Assembly: GCF_050433385.1 (NCBI RefSeq)
Contig: NZ_JBNPXI010000003.1
Span: forward strand, 124,001-188,000
Reading direction: 5' to 3'
DNA: 64,000 nucleotides
DNA from: Brassicibacter mesophilus
GTDB taxonomy: Bacteria; Bacillota; Clostridia; Tissierellales; Proteiniboraceae
Shown here: in pieces, positions 8,240 through 15,570 of the stretch
Numbering within the stretch: the stretch's first letter is position 1
Layout: each line of letters starts with the position of its first letter
Translations under genes and position numbers: made by a program
The notes under the pieces: generated by a model
What the model saw: the letters and a program-made list of their open reading frames with translations, nothing else
What the model was told of the DNA's origin: nothing
Database searches by the model: none

Positions 8240-8395
8240 TGTCTGATCAGAGAATGAGCATGTTTTTGTGGGAGGAAAATTCTCTTTGAACTTCAGATCA
8301 TTATAGGTAAAATAGACAAGTTTTTCGAAAAGTTTAAATACATTTATAGTGCAAAAACGTTATTTTACGTTTATACACAAGGAGATGATTTTCTT

Positions 8396-8869
8396 ATGAA
8401 ATATAAATTTGTACCAATGAATGAAAAATACGCAAATGAGATTGCATATAAATGGAAGTATGAAGGTGTTTATTCCTTTTATGATATGACTTCTGATGAA
8501 GAAGATCTGGAAGAATTTTTGAATTCAAATCAATGGAATTATAAATATGCAGTTTTAAATGACTGTAAAGAATTAGTTGGGTTTTATTCATACTATTTTG
8601 AAAATGATATTATGTGGCTTGGTTTTGGACTAAAACCTGAGTTGACAGGAAAAGGGTATGGTTCTGATTTTGTAATGTCTGGCATAAAGTTTGGAGTAAG
8701 GTATTTTAATTATAGTAAAGATTATTTAATGTTAGCAGTTGCAAAGTTTAACCAGCGTGCAATAAAAGTATATCAAAATATAGGTTTTGAGATAATAGAA
8801 GAGTATATACAGGAAACAAATGGAGGGAAATATATGTTTTTAAAAATGAGCAAGAAATTAAACATATAA
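8396..8869 (+). CDS. GNAT family N-acetyltransferase
   Basis: 157 residues. The start (MKYKFVPMNEKYANEIAYKWKYEGVYSFYDM) and FGLKPELTGKGYGSDFVMSG, which contains the TGKGYG acetyl-CoA pyrophosphate loop near residues 83-88, identify a GNAT domain; the C-terminal FNQRAIKVYQNIGFEII is the conserved end motif. ATG follows ACAAGGAGATGATTTTCTT. Substrate unknown. The 156-bp spacer to the AraC/GyrI gene has the inverted repeat AGAGAAT (8249-8255) / ATTCTCT (8279-8285) and no clear terminator, so co-transcription with the regulator is possible but unproven. Confidence 0.87.
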   Translation: MKYKFVPMNEKYANEIAYKWKYEGVYSFYDMTSDEEDLEEFLNSNQWNYKYAVLNDCKELVGFYSYYFENDIMWLGFGLKPELTGKGYGSDFVMSGIKFGVRYFNYSKDYLMLAVAKFNQRAIKVYQNIGFEIIEEYIQETNGGKYMFLKMSKKLNI

Positions 8870-9003
8870 TCCTTTTATGCTCGTCGCTCTTTTATGCACT
8901 ATCAGTTGGATTTTTAAAATACATGATTTAGTATTTATCCTATATCTTACTATGAATGTGATATTCTCATATCAAAAGAAAACTGGTGTAAGAATAAACC
9001 TGA

Positions 9004-9162
9004 TATAAATCATGTTTTAGGGAAATTATAAAATACTTTAGAGATAATCACTATGTGCCCTATTGAGATTGCGCGAAAAAGAATTTAGGTTCAAGAGAAT
9101 TAGCAGAGAAACTTGGATATAACAAAGAATTTGAGTATTTTTTGTATGAAATTGAACTATGA
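9004..9162 (+). pseudogene. Decayed ORF remnant with one in-frame stop
   Basis: One reading frame from 9004 to 9162 stays protein-like across a single TGA at 9064: before it, EIIKYFRDNHYVP; after it, LGSRELAEKLGYNKEFEYF, ending at a TGA at 9160. Composition (Glu/Lys/Tyr-rich, amphipathic helices) is that of a real small protein, but I do not recognise the family and there is no start codon with a ribosome binding site. It lies in a 426-bp spacer (8870-9295) where I see no other gene. Confidence 0.4.
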
Positions 9163-9295
9163 TGATAAAGTACTTTGACTAGCAATAAAGGCTTATTATA
9201 AAAATCACTGGATTTTTAAAGGGATTTAATATATTATGGAGAAATATTAAGTCAGAATATTTTATCTTTTTGGAAAAAGGGGATGGGGCAAAAAT

Positions 9296-10189
9296 ATGAT
9301 ATTAAGTGTTAGTAGAAGAACTGATATCCCTGCATTTTATAGTGAGTGGTTTTACAATCGGCTAAAAGAGGGATTTGTATTAGTAAGGAACCCGTTTAAT
9401 CCGAATCAAATAAGTAGAATAATATTAAACCCTGAAAAAATAGATTGTATAGTTTTTTGGACAAAAAATCCAGTTAGAATGATGGAGCGAATAAATGAAT
9501 TGTCTCAATACAATTATTATTTTCAGTTTACATTAACAAGTTATGATAAAAGCATAGAGCGACATGTACCAAAAAAGAGATATTTGATTGATACTTTTAT
9601 TGAGCTTTCAAGGCTTATTGGTAAAGAAAGAGTTATTTGGAGATACGATCCTATTATTCTGACAGATAAATATACTAAAGAGTATCACTATAAATGGTTT
9701 AACTACCTAGCTGAAAAACTAAGTGGGTACACTGAAAGATGTATAATCAGTTTCTTAGACTTGTATAAGAAAACTCAACATAACATGAAGGGAATAAATC
9801 TTTTAGATATTCAGAACAAAGACATGGAAGAAATGGCGGATATATTATCTAAGACTGCTTCAAAATATAATATTAATATTCAATCATGTTCAGAGGAAAT
9901 TGACTTAGAGAGATATAATATTAGTCATGGAAAATGCATAGATGATAAACTGATTTCTAAAATTATAGGAAAAGATATTTATATTACGAAAGACTCTAAC
10001 CAGAGAAGTGAGTGCGGTTGTGTTAAAAGCATAGATATTGGTGCATATAATTCGTGTAAGCATATTTGCTTATATTGTTACGCAAATTATACTCAAAACG
10101 TTATGAGAAAAAATGTGTGTCTCCATGACAAAAACTCACCTATTTTAATAGGACAGCTTAATGGAAATGAAACAATAATCGATAGGTAA
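9296..10189 (+). CDS. DUF1848 family protein with C-terminal radical SAM-like cysteine motif
   Basis: 297 residues. The N-terminus MILSVSRRTDIPAFYSEW, then VRNPFNPNQISRI and CIVFWTKNPVRMM, are hallmarks of DUF1848. Near the C-terminus lies ECGC at about residues 239-242 and a Cys-x3-Cys-x2-Cys motif at C254, C258 and C261 (SCKHICLYCYANY). As far as I know this cysteine cluster, resembling the N-terminal iron-sulfur motif of radical SAM enzymes but placed at the opposite end, is typical of the family. Function is not established. ATG at 9296 follows AAAGGGGATGGGGC. Confidence 0.88.
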   Translation: MILSVSRRTDIPAFYSEWFYNRLKEGFVLVRNPFNPNQISRIILNPEKIDCIVFWTKNPVRMMERINELSQYNYYFQFTLTSYDKSIERHVPKKRYLIDTFIELSRLIGKERVIWRYDPIILTDKYTKEYHYKWFNYLAEKLSGYTERCIISFLDLYKKTQHNMKGINLLDIQNKDMEEMADILSKTASKYNINIQSCSEEIDLERYNISHGKCIDDKLISKIIGKDIYITKDSNQRSECGCVKSIDIGAYNSCKHICLYCYANYTQNVMRKNVCLHDKNSPILIGQLNGNETIIDR

Positions 10190-10208
10190 ATAAAATTCAT
10201 AATAAATA

Positions 10209-10237
10209 TTGACAAAATTACCACCATAATGTATATT
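10209..10237 (+). promoter_or_regulatory. Sigma-A-type promoter for the ykkC leader and ABC-2 operon
   Basis: TTGACA at 10209-10214, 17-bp spacer, TATATT at 10232-10237. Transcription would start near 10244, about 10 nt before the first paired bases of the RNA leader. Confidence 0.75.
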
Positions 10238-10253
10238 ATAGGATAATACTTGA

Positions 10254-10375
10254 GAGTGTACCTAGGGTTCCGGCTTAAAAAGCGCCTGGTCCAAGCGGTA
10301 CAGGATTGTATTCTACACTTCTAGGAGAAAAGCCTGGAGGACGAGTCTCAGAAAGACTTGTCCCCGGGCTTTTAT
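10254..10375 (+). ncRNA. ykkC-family riboswitch with overlapping terminator hairpin
   Basis: The conserved ykkC pieces are present in order: CTAGGGTTCCG (10262-10272), CTGGTCCAAGCGGTAC (10296-10311) and GGAGAAAAGCCTGG (10324-10337). The basal stem pairs AGTGTA (10255-10260) with TACACT (10314-10319). The 3' conserved AAAAGCC is also the 5' arm of a long hairpin that closes with GGGCTTTT near 10367-10374, so ligand binding and hairpin formation would exclude each other, as expected for a gene-ON switch. The family includes guanidine-I, ppGpp, PRPP and ADP-sensing subtypes; I cannot assign the subtype by eye. The second motif differs from the common GGTCCGAGAG form. It controls the ABC-2 genes that follow. 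Confidence 0.85.
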
Positions 10376-10402
10376 ATTTTTAAGCTTTAAGGGGGGATGT
10401 AT

Positions 10403-11410
10403 ATGAACATAATACAAGTAAATGACCTACAAAAAACTTTTAAGGTAAAAATTAAAAAAGCAGGATTAAAAGGCAGTATGAAATCAATTTTTTCTCCAGA
10501 GTACAAAGAAGTCCAGGCAGTAAATAACATTTCTTTTAGAGTAGAACGAGGTGAGGTTCTTGCATTTATTGGACCAAATGGTGCTGGGAAATCTACAACA
10601 ATAAAGATGCTTACTGGGATACTATACCCAACTTCAGGTGAGCTTAGTGTTCTAGGATTAAATCCTTCAGCAGACAGAAAACAGTTATCGTATAGAATAG
10701 GTACTGTATTTGGACAGAAATCTCAGCTGTGGTTTCACCTTCCACCTATTGATAGCTTTTACTTGCTAGGGAAAATATATGAGCTACCTGACTCATATTT
10801 GAAAAAAAGAATTTCATACCTTACAGAAATGTTTGAGGTGGAGGATATTTTAGAGACACCTGTACGTAAGCTTTCATTAGGTCAAAGAATCCGTTGTGAA
10901 ATAGCAGCATCTATTCTGCATAATCCAGAAATTATTTTTCTAGATGAGCCTACTATTGGATTAGATGTTGTAGTAAAGCACAAGATTAGAGAGCTCATTA
11001 CAAGACTAAATAAGGAAGAAAAAACAACTATATTTCTCACTTCTCATGATGCTGGAGATATTGAACAAATGTGTAAGAGAGTTATGATTATAAATCATGG
11101 AGAAGTTGTACTAGATGAATCGGTTAAGAGCCTTAAATACAATTACTTGAACCAAAAAGTAATTGATATAAAGTACATGGAACCTGTTGAAATTAATGTT
11201 CCTAATATAAAAGTACTAAAGCATAAAGGATATGCTGCTAAGGTAGAAGTAGATAGTTCAATAAGTGATATAGACGATGTAATTGCAGGGTTAATGAAAA
11301 TTGGAAAAGTGGCTGATATCACTATTTCTGAGCCTCCGATGGAAGACATAATATCTCACATCTATCAGCAGAAGATGAAAGTAGGTGATACAGTTGAAGA
11401 AATTCAGTAA
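10403..11410 (+). CDS. ABC transporter ATP-binding protein (ABC-2 type)
   Basis: 335 residues from the ATG at 10403, 6 nt behind GGGGGG; the ATG at 10397 is too close to the ribosome binding site. It has an N-terminal insertion before the first strand (KVKIKKAGLKGSMKSIFSPE) typical of the ATPases that pair with DUF990/ABC2_membrane_6 permeases. Walker A is GPNGAGKST (residues about 56-64), Q-loop GTVFGQKSQL, signature LSLGQRIRCE and Walker B IIFLDEPTIGLD, then the H-loop SHD. The last 90 residues form the extra C-terminal domain of NatA-like ATPases. First gene of a three-gene operon under the ykkC element. Substrate and direction unknown; export is usual for this type. Confidence 0.9.
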   Translation: MNIIQVNDLQKTFKVKIKKAGLKGSMKSIFSPEYKEVQAVNNISFRVERGEVLAFIGPNGAGKSTTIKMLTGILYPTSGELSVLGLNPSADRKQLSYRIGTVFGQKSQLWFHLPPIDSFYLLGKIYELPDSYLKKRISYLTEMFEVEDILETPVRKLSLGQRIRCEIAASILHNPEIIFLDEPTIGLDVVVKHKIRELITRLNKEEKTTIFLTSHDAGDIEQMCKRVMIINHGEVVLDESVKSLKYNYLNQKVIDIKYMEPVEINVPNIKVLKHKGYAAKVEVDSSISDIDDVIAGLMKIGKVADITISEPPMEDIISHIYQQKMKVGDTVEEIQ

Positions 11411-12191
11411 ATACAATTACATTACAAAAATTAGTTTATCAAATAACCTTGTGTATTTTGCAGATTTCTTAGTTCGAAACTTCTTTTTTGTATTTATTAT
11501 GTATATTATGTTGATGCTATGGACTAATATTTATGGAAGCAAGGGTGGAAATATTGCAGGTTTTACTTTAAATCAAATGATATGGTATTTAGTTGTGACA
11601 GAAATGATCACTCTATCTCGTTCTAATATATTTACTGAGGCTTCTTTAGATGTAAAGAATGGAAATATAGCATATATGTTAAATAAACCATATAATTATA
11701 TTCTCTACTGTTTTTTCAACTCCTTAGGAGAGATGGGCGTAAAGCTGTTAACTAATATGCTAGTTGGACTTTTTATAGGTATTTTATATGTAGGACCACT
11801 TGCAAATTTTAACCTTATTCATTTGCCTTTTATAGTTGTATCCATATTATTAGGTATATTTATCAACTTTTTTATTCACATTTCACTTTCGCTTACTTCA
11901 TTTTGGTTAGAGGAAAACAGTGCTTTTTTCTGGATATATCAAAAGCTAGTATTTATGCTAGGTGGTATGTTGATACCGCTAGATATGTTCCCAAGCTGGC
12001 TTAGAAATATTGCTGCAAATCTACCTTTTGCATACGTTACTTATGCACCAGCAAAGCTTGCTGTAGGTTTTTCTTACAATAGCTTTATATATACAATAGC
12101 TTTTCAATTAGTATATTTAGGGTTTTTCTTTACATTATCTATGATGATATTTAGAAAGGGGGCGAAGGCATTAAATGTTAATGGAGGTTAA
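11385..12191 (+). CDS. ABC-2 family permease (DUF990/ABC2_membrane_6)
   Basis: 268 residues, about six membrane segments, GTG start at 11385 overlapping the ATPase gene by 26 nt (a TTG at 11394 is an alternative). The family is recognised by YFADFLVRNFFFVFIMYIML in the first segment, the conserved cytosolic VKNGNIAYMLNKPYNYILY after segment two, and GGMLIPLDMFPSWLRNIAANLPF before the last segments. Together with the next gene it forms a heterodimeric membrane channel driven by the ATPase. The overlap indicates translational coupling. Confidence 0.87.
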   Translation: MIQLKKFSKYNYITKISLSNNLVYFADFLVRNFFFVFIMYIMLMLWTNIYGSKGGNIAGFTLNQMIWYLVVTEMITLSRSNIFTEASLDVKNGNIAYMLNKPYNYILYCFFNSLGEMGVKLLTNMLVGLFIGILYVGPLANFNLIHLPFIVVSILLGIFINFFIHISLSLTSFWLEENSAFFWIYQKLVFMLGGMLIPLDMFPSWLRNIAANLPFAYVTYAPAKLAVGFSYNSFIYTIAFQLVYLGFFFTLSMMIFRKGAKALNVNGG

Positions 12192-12972
12192 AAAAAATAT
12201 AAAACTCATAGCAATGTATTTTAAATTCAACCTTTCTGCTTCCATGGAATATCGTGCTAGTTTTTTGATGCAGACCTTTGGAATGATTCTAAACAATGCT
12301 TCTTTTATTTTCTTCTGGTGGGTGTTGTTTGAAAATGTTGATACTATTGGTGGGTACGGATTTAAGCATGTTATGATGCTATGGTCTATTTCATCTTCTT
12401 CATTTGGACTTACTTTCATATTGTTCGGTAACATAAGAAACATTTCTCGAATGATATTAAATGGAGAACTAGACACTTATTTGTTACAGCCTAAAGATGT
12501 ATTAATAAATATTATTTCATCAAGTACAGTTGTTTCTGCTTGGGGTGATTTGTTCTATGGAATTATATTATTTATTGCAGTAAACGGATTTCATTTAGGA
12601 GATTTTTTACTATATCTATTATTTAATATTACTGCTTCGCTTCTATTTTCAAGTGTATTAGTTTTTGCAAATTCACTTACATTTTTTATGGGAAACTCAC
12701 AAGGGATAAGTGGTCTTGCATTAGAGTTCATGATTTCATTTAGTATTTATCCTGAAGGGATATATAAAGGATTAGCAAAGCTCATAATATATACAGCAAT
12801 ACCTGCGGCCTTTATTACTTTAATTCCTGTTCGACTTCTAACTGTTTTTTCATGGAAATGGTTTATTATACTATTCTTAGTTGTGACAGTTTGGGTACTA
12901 TTTTCATATTGGTTTTTTTATAAAGGACTTCGCAAATATGAATCTGGAAACTTAATTATTAGTAAAATGTAA
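12175..12972 (+). CDS. ABC-2 family permease (second subunit)
   Basis: 265 residues, six predicted membrane segments. It opens with KKNIKLIAMYFKFNLSASMEYRASFLMQTFGM, typical of the partner permease in this transporter class, and has the cytosolic LNGELDTYLLQPKDVLINI that parallels NGNIAYMLNKPYN in the first permease. C-terminal region: FSISIYPEGIYKG-like stretch and IPAAFITLIPVRLL. ATG at 12175 behind GGGGGCGAAGG, overlapping the previous gene by 17 nt; an ATG six bases later is also possible. Last gene before a strong terminator, so the operon has exactly three genes. Confidence 0.87.
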   Translation: MLMEVKKNIKLIAMYFKFNLSASMEYRASFLMQTFGMILNNASFIFFWWVLFENVDTIGGYGFKHVMMLWSISSSSFGLTFILFGNIRNISRMILNGELDTYLLQPKDVLINIISSSTVVSAWGDLFYGIILFIAVNGFHLGDFLLYLLFNITASLLFSSVLVFANSLTFFMGNSQGISGLALEFMISFSIYPEGIYKGLAKLIIYTAIPAAFITLIPVRLLTVFSWKWFIILFLVVTVWVLFSYWFFYKGLRKYESGNLIISKM

Positions 12973-12974
12973 AT

Positions 12975-13010
12975 AAAAACTTAGTCTATGTTGTTGTAGG
13001 CTAAGTTTTT
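12975..13010 (+). terminator. Rho-independent terminator of the ABC-2 operon
   Basis: AAAAACTTAG (12975-12984) pairs with CTAAGTTTTT (13001-13010), 16-nt loop, T-rich 3' side. Because the arms are A/T runs at both ends it may act in both directions. Confidence 0.85.
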
Positions 13011-13128
13011 CATTATTTTCATTGCTTTTAAAAAACATTGTATGTATGATATTATTAAGTTAACTTAGCTTATATAACAGTATGCTTAATAAAATATTTA
13101 AAAAGAGCTAGAGGAAGGAATTAATAAA

Positions 13129-13917
13129 ATGCCATTCACATTTTCCCATCCGGCTATGATCATACCAATTAAAGAAAAATGGAAAAGATATTCTAGTTTA
13201 ACTGGTTTAGCTTTAGGAAGTATGTCACCTGATTTTGAATATTTTATTAGACTTGCCCCTATAGGAAGAATAGGACACGAAATTAGCTCATTTTTATATT
13301 TTAATTTACCTATAAGTCTATTACTAGCGTATATATTTCACTATATTGTTAAGGAGCAACTTATTTTAAATGCACCTAAACCAATAAGCAGTAGATATTA
13401 TTGGATGACTACACAAGATTGGAAATTGACTTCGTTAAAGGAGTTTAGTATTTTTATATACTCCATATTCATTGGGATGGTATCTCATATATTCTGGGAT
13501 TCGTTTACTCATAAGTCTGGATATTTTGTAAATCAGATATCTTTGTTGAGCAGACAAATAGAGATCATTAATCATAGCGTACCTATTTATAAAATTTTAC
13601 AACATGGGAGTACAATTTTAGGATTCGCAGTTATATTTATTTACCTATATTCAAAAAGAAGTAGACCTGAGGAAATTCACCCATACCACCATTTTTCTAA
13701 AAAGCTTTTTTATTGGTTTTTTATTTTATTAATGGGAGTAGCAACAGCTTTGTATAGAGCGTTGTTTACTTTAAATAAAATAAGTATTAACTATATAGGA
13801 ATATATATAGTATCGTTTCTGACAGGACTATTTTTAGGAATAGTAATTCTATCATCAATATATCAGCATGCTGATAAAAGAAAGTGGCATAGAGTTTATA
13901 ATATGAATAAGGAGTGA
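13129..13917 (+). CDS. DUF4184 family membrane protein
   Basis: 262 residues. The start MPFTFSHPAMIIPIKEKW and the following LALGSMSPDFEYFIRL are the signature of DUF4184. There are several membrane segments (near residues 55-75, 105-125, 160-180, 195-215 and 228-248). The family's conserved His and Asp residues are visible in FSHPA, SPDFEYF and SHIFWDSFTHKSG, a pattern reminiscent of the membrane-bound metal-dependent hydrolase YdjM-like proteins. Enzyme activity has not been shown to my knowledge. ATG follows GAGGAAGGAATTAATAAA. The following gene begins six bases after the stop, so the two are probably co-transcribed. Confidence 0.85.
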   Translation: MPFTFSHPAMIIPIKEKWKRYSSLTGLALGSMSPDFEYFIRLAPIGRIGHEISSFLYFNLPISLLLAYIFHYIVKEQLILNAPKPISSRYYWMTTQDWKLTSLKEFSIFIYSIFIGMVSHIFWDSFTHKSGYFVNQISLLSRQIEIINHSVPIYKILQHGSTILGFAVIFIYLYSKRSRPEEIHPYHHFSKKLFYWFFILLMGVATALYRALFTLNKISINYIGIYIVSFLTGLFLGIVILSSIYQHADKRKWHRVYNMNKE

Positions 13918-13922
13918 TAATA

Positions 13923-14531
13923 ATGACACGAGGTGTTAAATCTATTTTAATAATATTATTAGTGATAGCTTTAATAGGTGGTGTTATTTATGGTATCAAT
14001 ACATTGAATAAACCAGAGGGCAATAATGTGCGGGATGAGATTGTAAAGGAGCCTAGTGACACAGATACAGAAGAGAATAATGTAGATGAGAATAGCTCAG
14101 GTGATAATGAAGTTAAAGCTGAAGTTGTCTCTATAGCTAATGATAAAATTAATACACAAGAACTTACACTTTTAAGTAAAACAGAAATAGATATAGATGA
14201 TGATGGAGAATTAGAAAATGTTGAGATGTATACAGCTGCTCAAAGAGATGAGAAAGGAAATATGATGTGGGATGATGGTCAAAATTGGTCATTAATAGTG
14301 AAGGATGGAGATAATGAATACCATTTATTTAATGAATACGTTCAGCTAGGCGAGCTTAAATACTGGGTATATACTTCAGGAGAAAAAAGTGAGTTTCATA
14401 TAACCACTGTAATGCCAACAACAGCAGGATTACTTATGACTGATTATGTTTTTGATAAAGACAGCAAGAATTTTTACAAGACTATAGTATTTAATGCTGA
14501 AAATGTAAATATGTTAGGTTCTTCACATTGA
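13923..14531 (+). CDS. Exported hypothetical protein with EF-hand-like acidic loop
   Basis: 202 residues from the ATG at 13923, placed after the stop of the previous gene with AAGGAG about 9 nt upstream; a GTG at 13914 is less likely. Residues 1-27 are a signal anchor (VKSILIILLVIALIGGVIYG). A low-complexity acidic linker follows (about residues 35-75, rich in Asp, Glu and Asn). The folded part begins with TEIDIDDDGELENVEMY, a Dx[DN]xDG-type calcium-loop motif, then WSLIVKDGDNEYHLFNEYVQ. Extracytoplasmic, possibly calcium-binding; family not recognised. Confidence 0.75.
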   Translation: MTRGVKSILIILLVIALIGGVIYGINTLNKPEGNNVRDEIVKEPSDTDTEENNVDENSSGDNEVKAEVVSIANDKINTQELTLLSKTEIDIDDDGELENVEMYTAAQRDEKGNMMWDDGQNWSLIVKDGDNEYHLFNEYVQLGELKYWVYTSGEKSEFHITTVMPTTAGLLMTDYVFDKDSKNFYKTIVFNAENVNMLGSSH

Positions 14532-14576
14532 TTATTGACTGATTTATTATTACGCATAAGCACAAGGAGGATTTAA

Positions 14577-15128
14577 TTGATTAAAAAAATTTCTATACTG
14601 GTTATTTCTTTACTAGTTATAGCTAATATCTTTAGCTTATATAAGATAAAGGGATACAAAGATGAACTGAATAAACAGGAAAAGCAAGAATATAAATACT
14701 ATACCTTAAGCGGCCAAAATGGGAATTGGATAGTTGAAGATTGCAAATTATTATTGACTGCAGATAAATATAAAGCAGGAGAAGGGATTTTTAAGTATAA
14801 AGGCAATGCAGAAGATATTAATAGTGTAAAATTCTATGAAGTCGAATTGGTAAAGGTATCTAAAACAGACAATTCAGATAAAGAAGTTCTATATAATACA
14901 TCAGCATCATCAAACGTAGAGGGAGTTCTGATGTCTAAAGAAAGTAAGACTTTTGGCAGTATATCCGGTCCAATAAAAGATGTTGGTAGATATGATTCAG
15001 GTATCAATTATGATGTATATTTTATAATAAAATATGATAAAGGTGTTAGAGAAACAATAGAGGAAACAATCCTACTCGACGTTGAAGAAATTGATCTAAG
15101 GTTCTTTAATTACAGCACTACAGAGTAA
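14577..15128 (+). CDS. Membrane-anchored hypothetical protein
   Basis: 183 residues from a TTG at 14577 behind AAGGAGG. Residues 1-24 form an uncleaved-looking signal anchor (ISILVISLLVIANIFSLY). The rest is extracytoplasmic, beta-rich and charged: GQNGNWIVEDCKLLLTADKY, then YEVELVKVSKTDNSD and YDVYFIIKYDKGVRETIEE. It may form an immunoglobulin-like sandwich, but this is a guess. No family recognised. It follows the previous exported protein by 45 bp and may be in the same transcript. Confidence 0.7.
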   Translation: MIKKISILVISLLVIANIFSLYKIKGYKDELNKQEKQEYKYYTLSGQNGNWIVEDCKLLLTADKYKAGEGIFKYKGNAEDINSVKFYEVELVKVSKTDNSDKEVLYNTSASSNVEGVLMSKESKTFGSISGPIKDVGRYDSGINYDVYFIIKYDKGVRETIEETILLDVEEIDLRFFNYSTTE

Positions 15129-15147
15129 AGAAATGATGCTTTTTCCA

Positions 15148-15176
15148 TTGACAAAAAAATATATATTAACTATAAT
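15148..15176 (+). promoter_or_regulatory. Consensus promoter of the first cobalamin operon
   Basis: TTGACA (15148-15153), 17-bp spacer, TATAAT (15171-15176): a perfect match to the sigma-A consensus. Transcription would begin about 20 nt before the riboswitch aptamer. Confidence 0.9.
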
Positions 15177-15200
15177 TATAGTGACTTTTAAACTGAATAG

Positions 15201-15357
15201 TTTCAGGGTGCTTTGTTAGAAGTTAAAAGGGAAAGAGGTGTAAAGCCTCTACAGCCCCCGCTACTGTAAACAGGGATGAAATCTTTGGTGTCCACTGGGA
15301 AACTGGGAAGGAAAAGAGAGTAAAATGATCTGTGAGTCAGGAGACCTGCCTTGAAAT
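15201..15357 (+). ncRNA. Cobalamin riboswitch 1
   Basis: The B12 box AGCCCCCGCTACTGTA lies at 15253-15268. The other conserved parts are CACTGGGAAACTGGGAAGG near 15293-15311 and GAGTCAGGAGACCTGCC at 15334-15350. The closing stem pairs TTTCA (15201-15205) with TGAAA (15352-15356). A terminator follows 50 nt later, so the switch should shut off the cbiP-cbiX operon by early termination when adenosylcobalamin or another corrinoid is plentiful. Confidence 0.95.
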
Positions 15358-15409
15358 ATAAGTAAGACTGCTTCGGAGGGGGGCATGTTAATTTCATTGT
15401 ATGAATTTA

Positions 15410-15438
15410 ACGCATAGATCCTCTATGCGTTTTTTTTA
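15410..15438 (+). terminator. Terminator of riboswitch 1 expression platform
   Basis: ACGCATAGA (15410-15418) pairs with TCTATGCGT (15422-15430), followed by eight Ts. It lies between the aptamer and the first gene, which starts 130 nt further on, so it is regulatory rather than the end of an upstream transcript. Confidence 0.9.
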
Positions 15439-15570
15439 TAGCTCATAGGAAGGTTTTAGTTTTTCTTAATATAAACTTTCCGTAAAATGGGTTTCAAAAA
15501 AGGCTTCCTTAATATATGGATGTTTTAATAGAAGTCTTTTTTATTAATAGAAAAAATAGGAGTTGGTATA

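Noticed and set aside
8025..8246. Plus-strand open frame overlapping the 3' end of the AraC/GyrI gene
   Set aside because: Alternative frame of a well-supported gene, no domain.
1..9295. Canonical integron with attC sites
   Set aside because: No integrase in the window and most spacer hairpins lack GTTRRRY/RYYYAAC boxes; kept only as a hypothesis in the findings.
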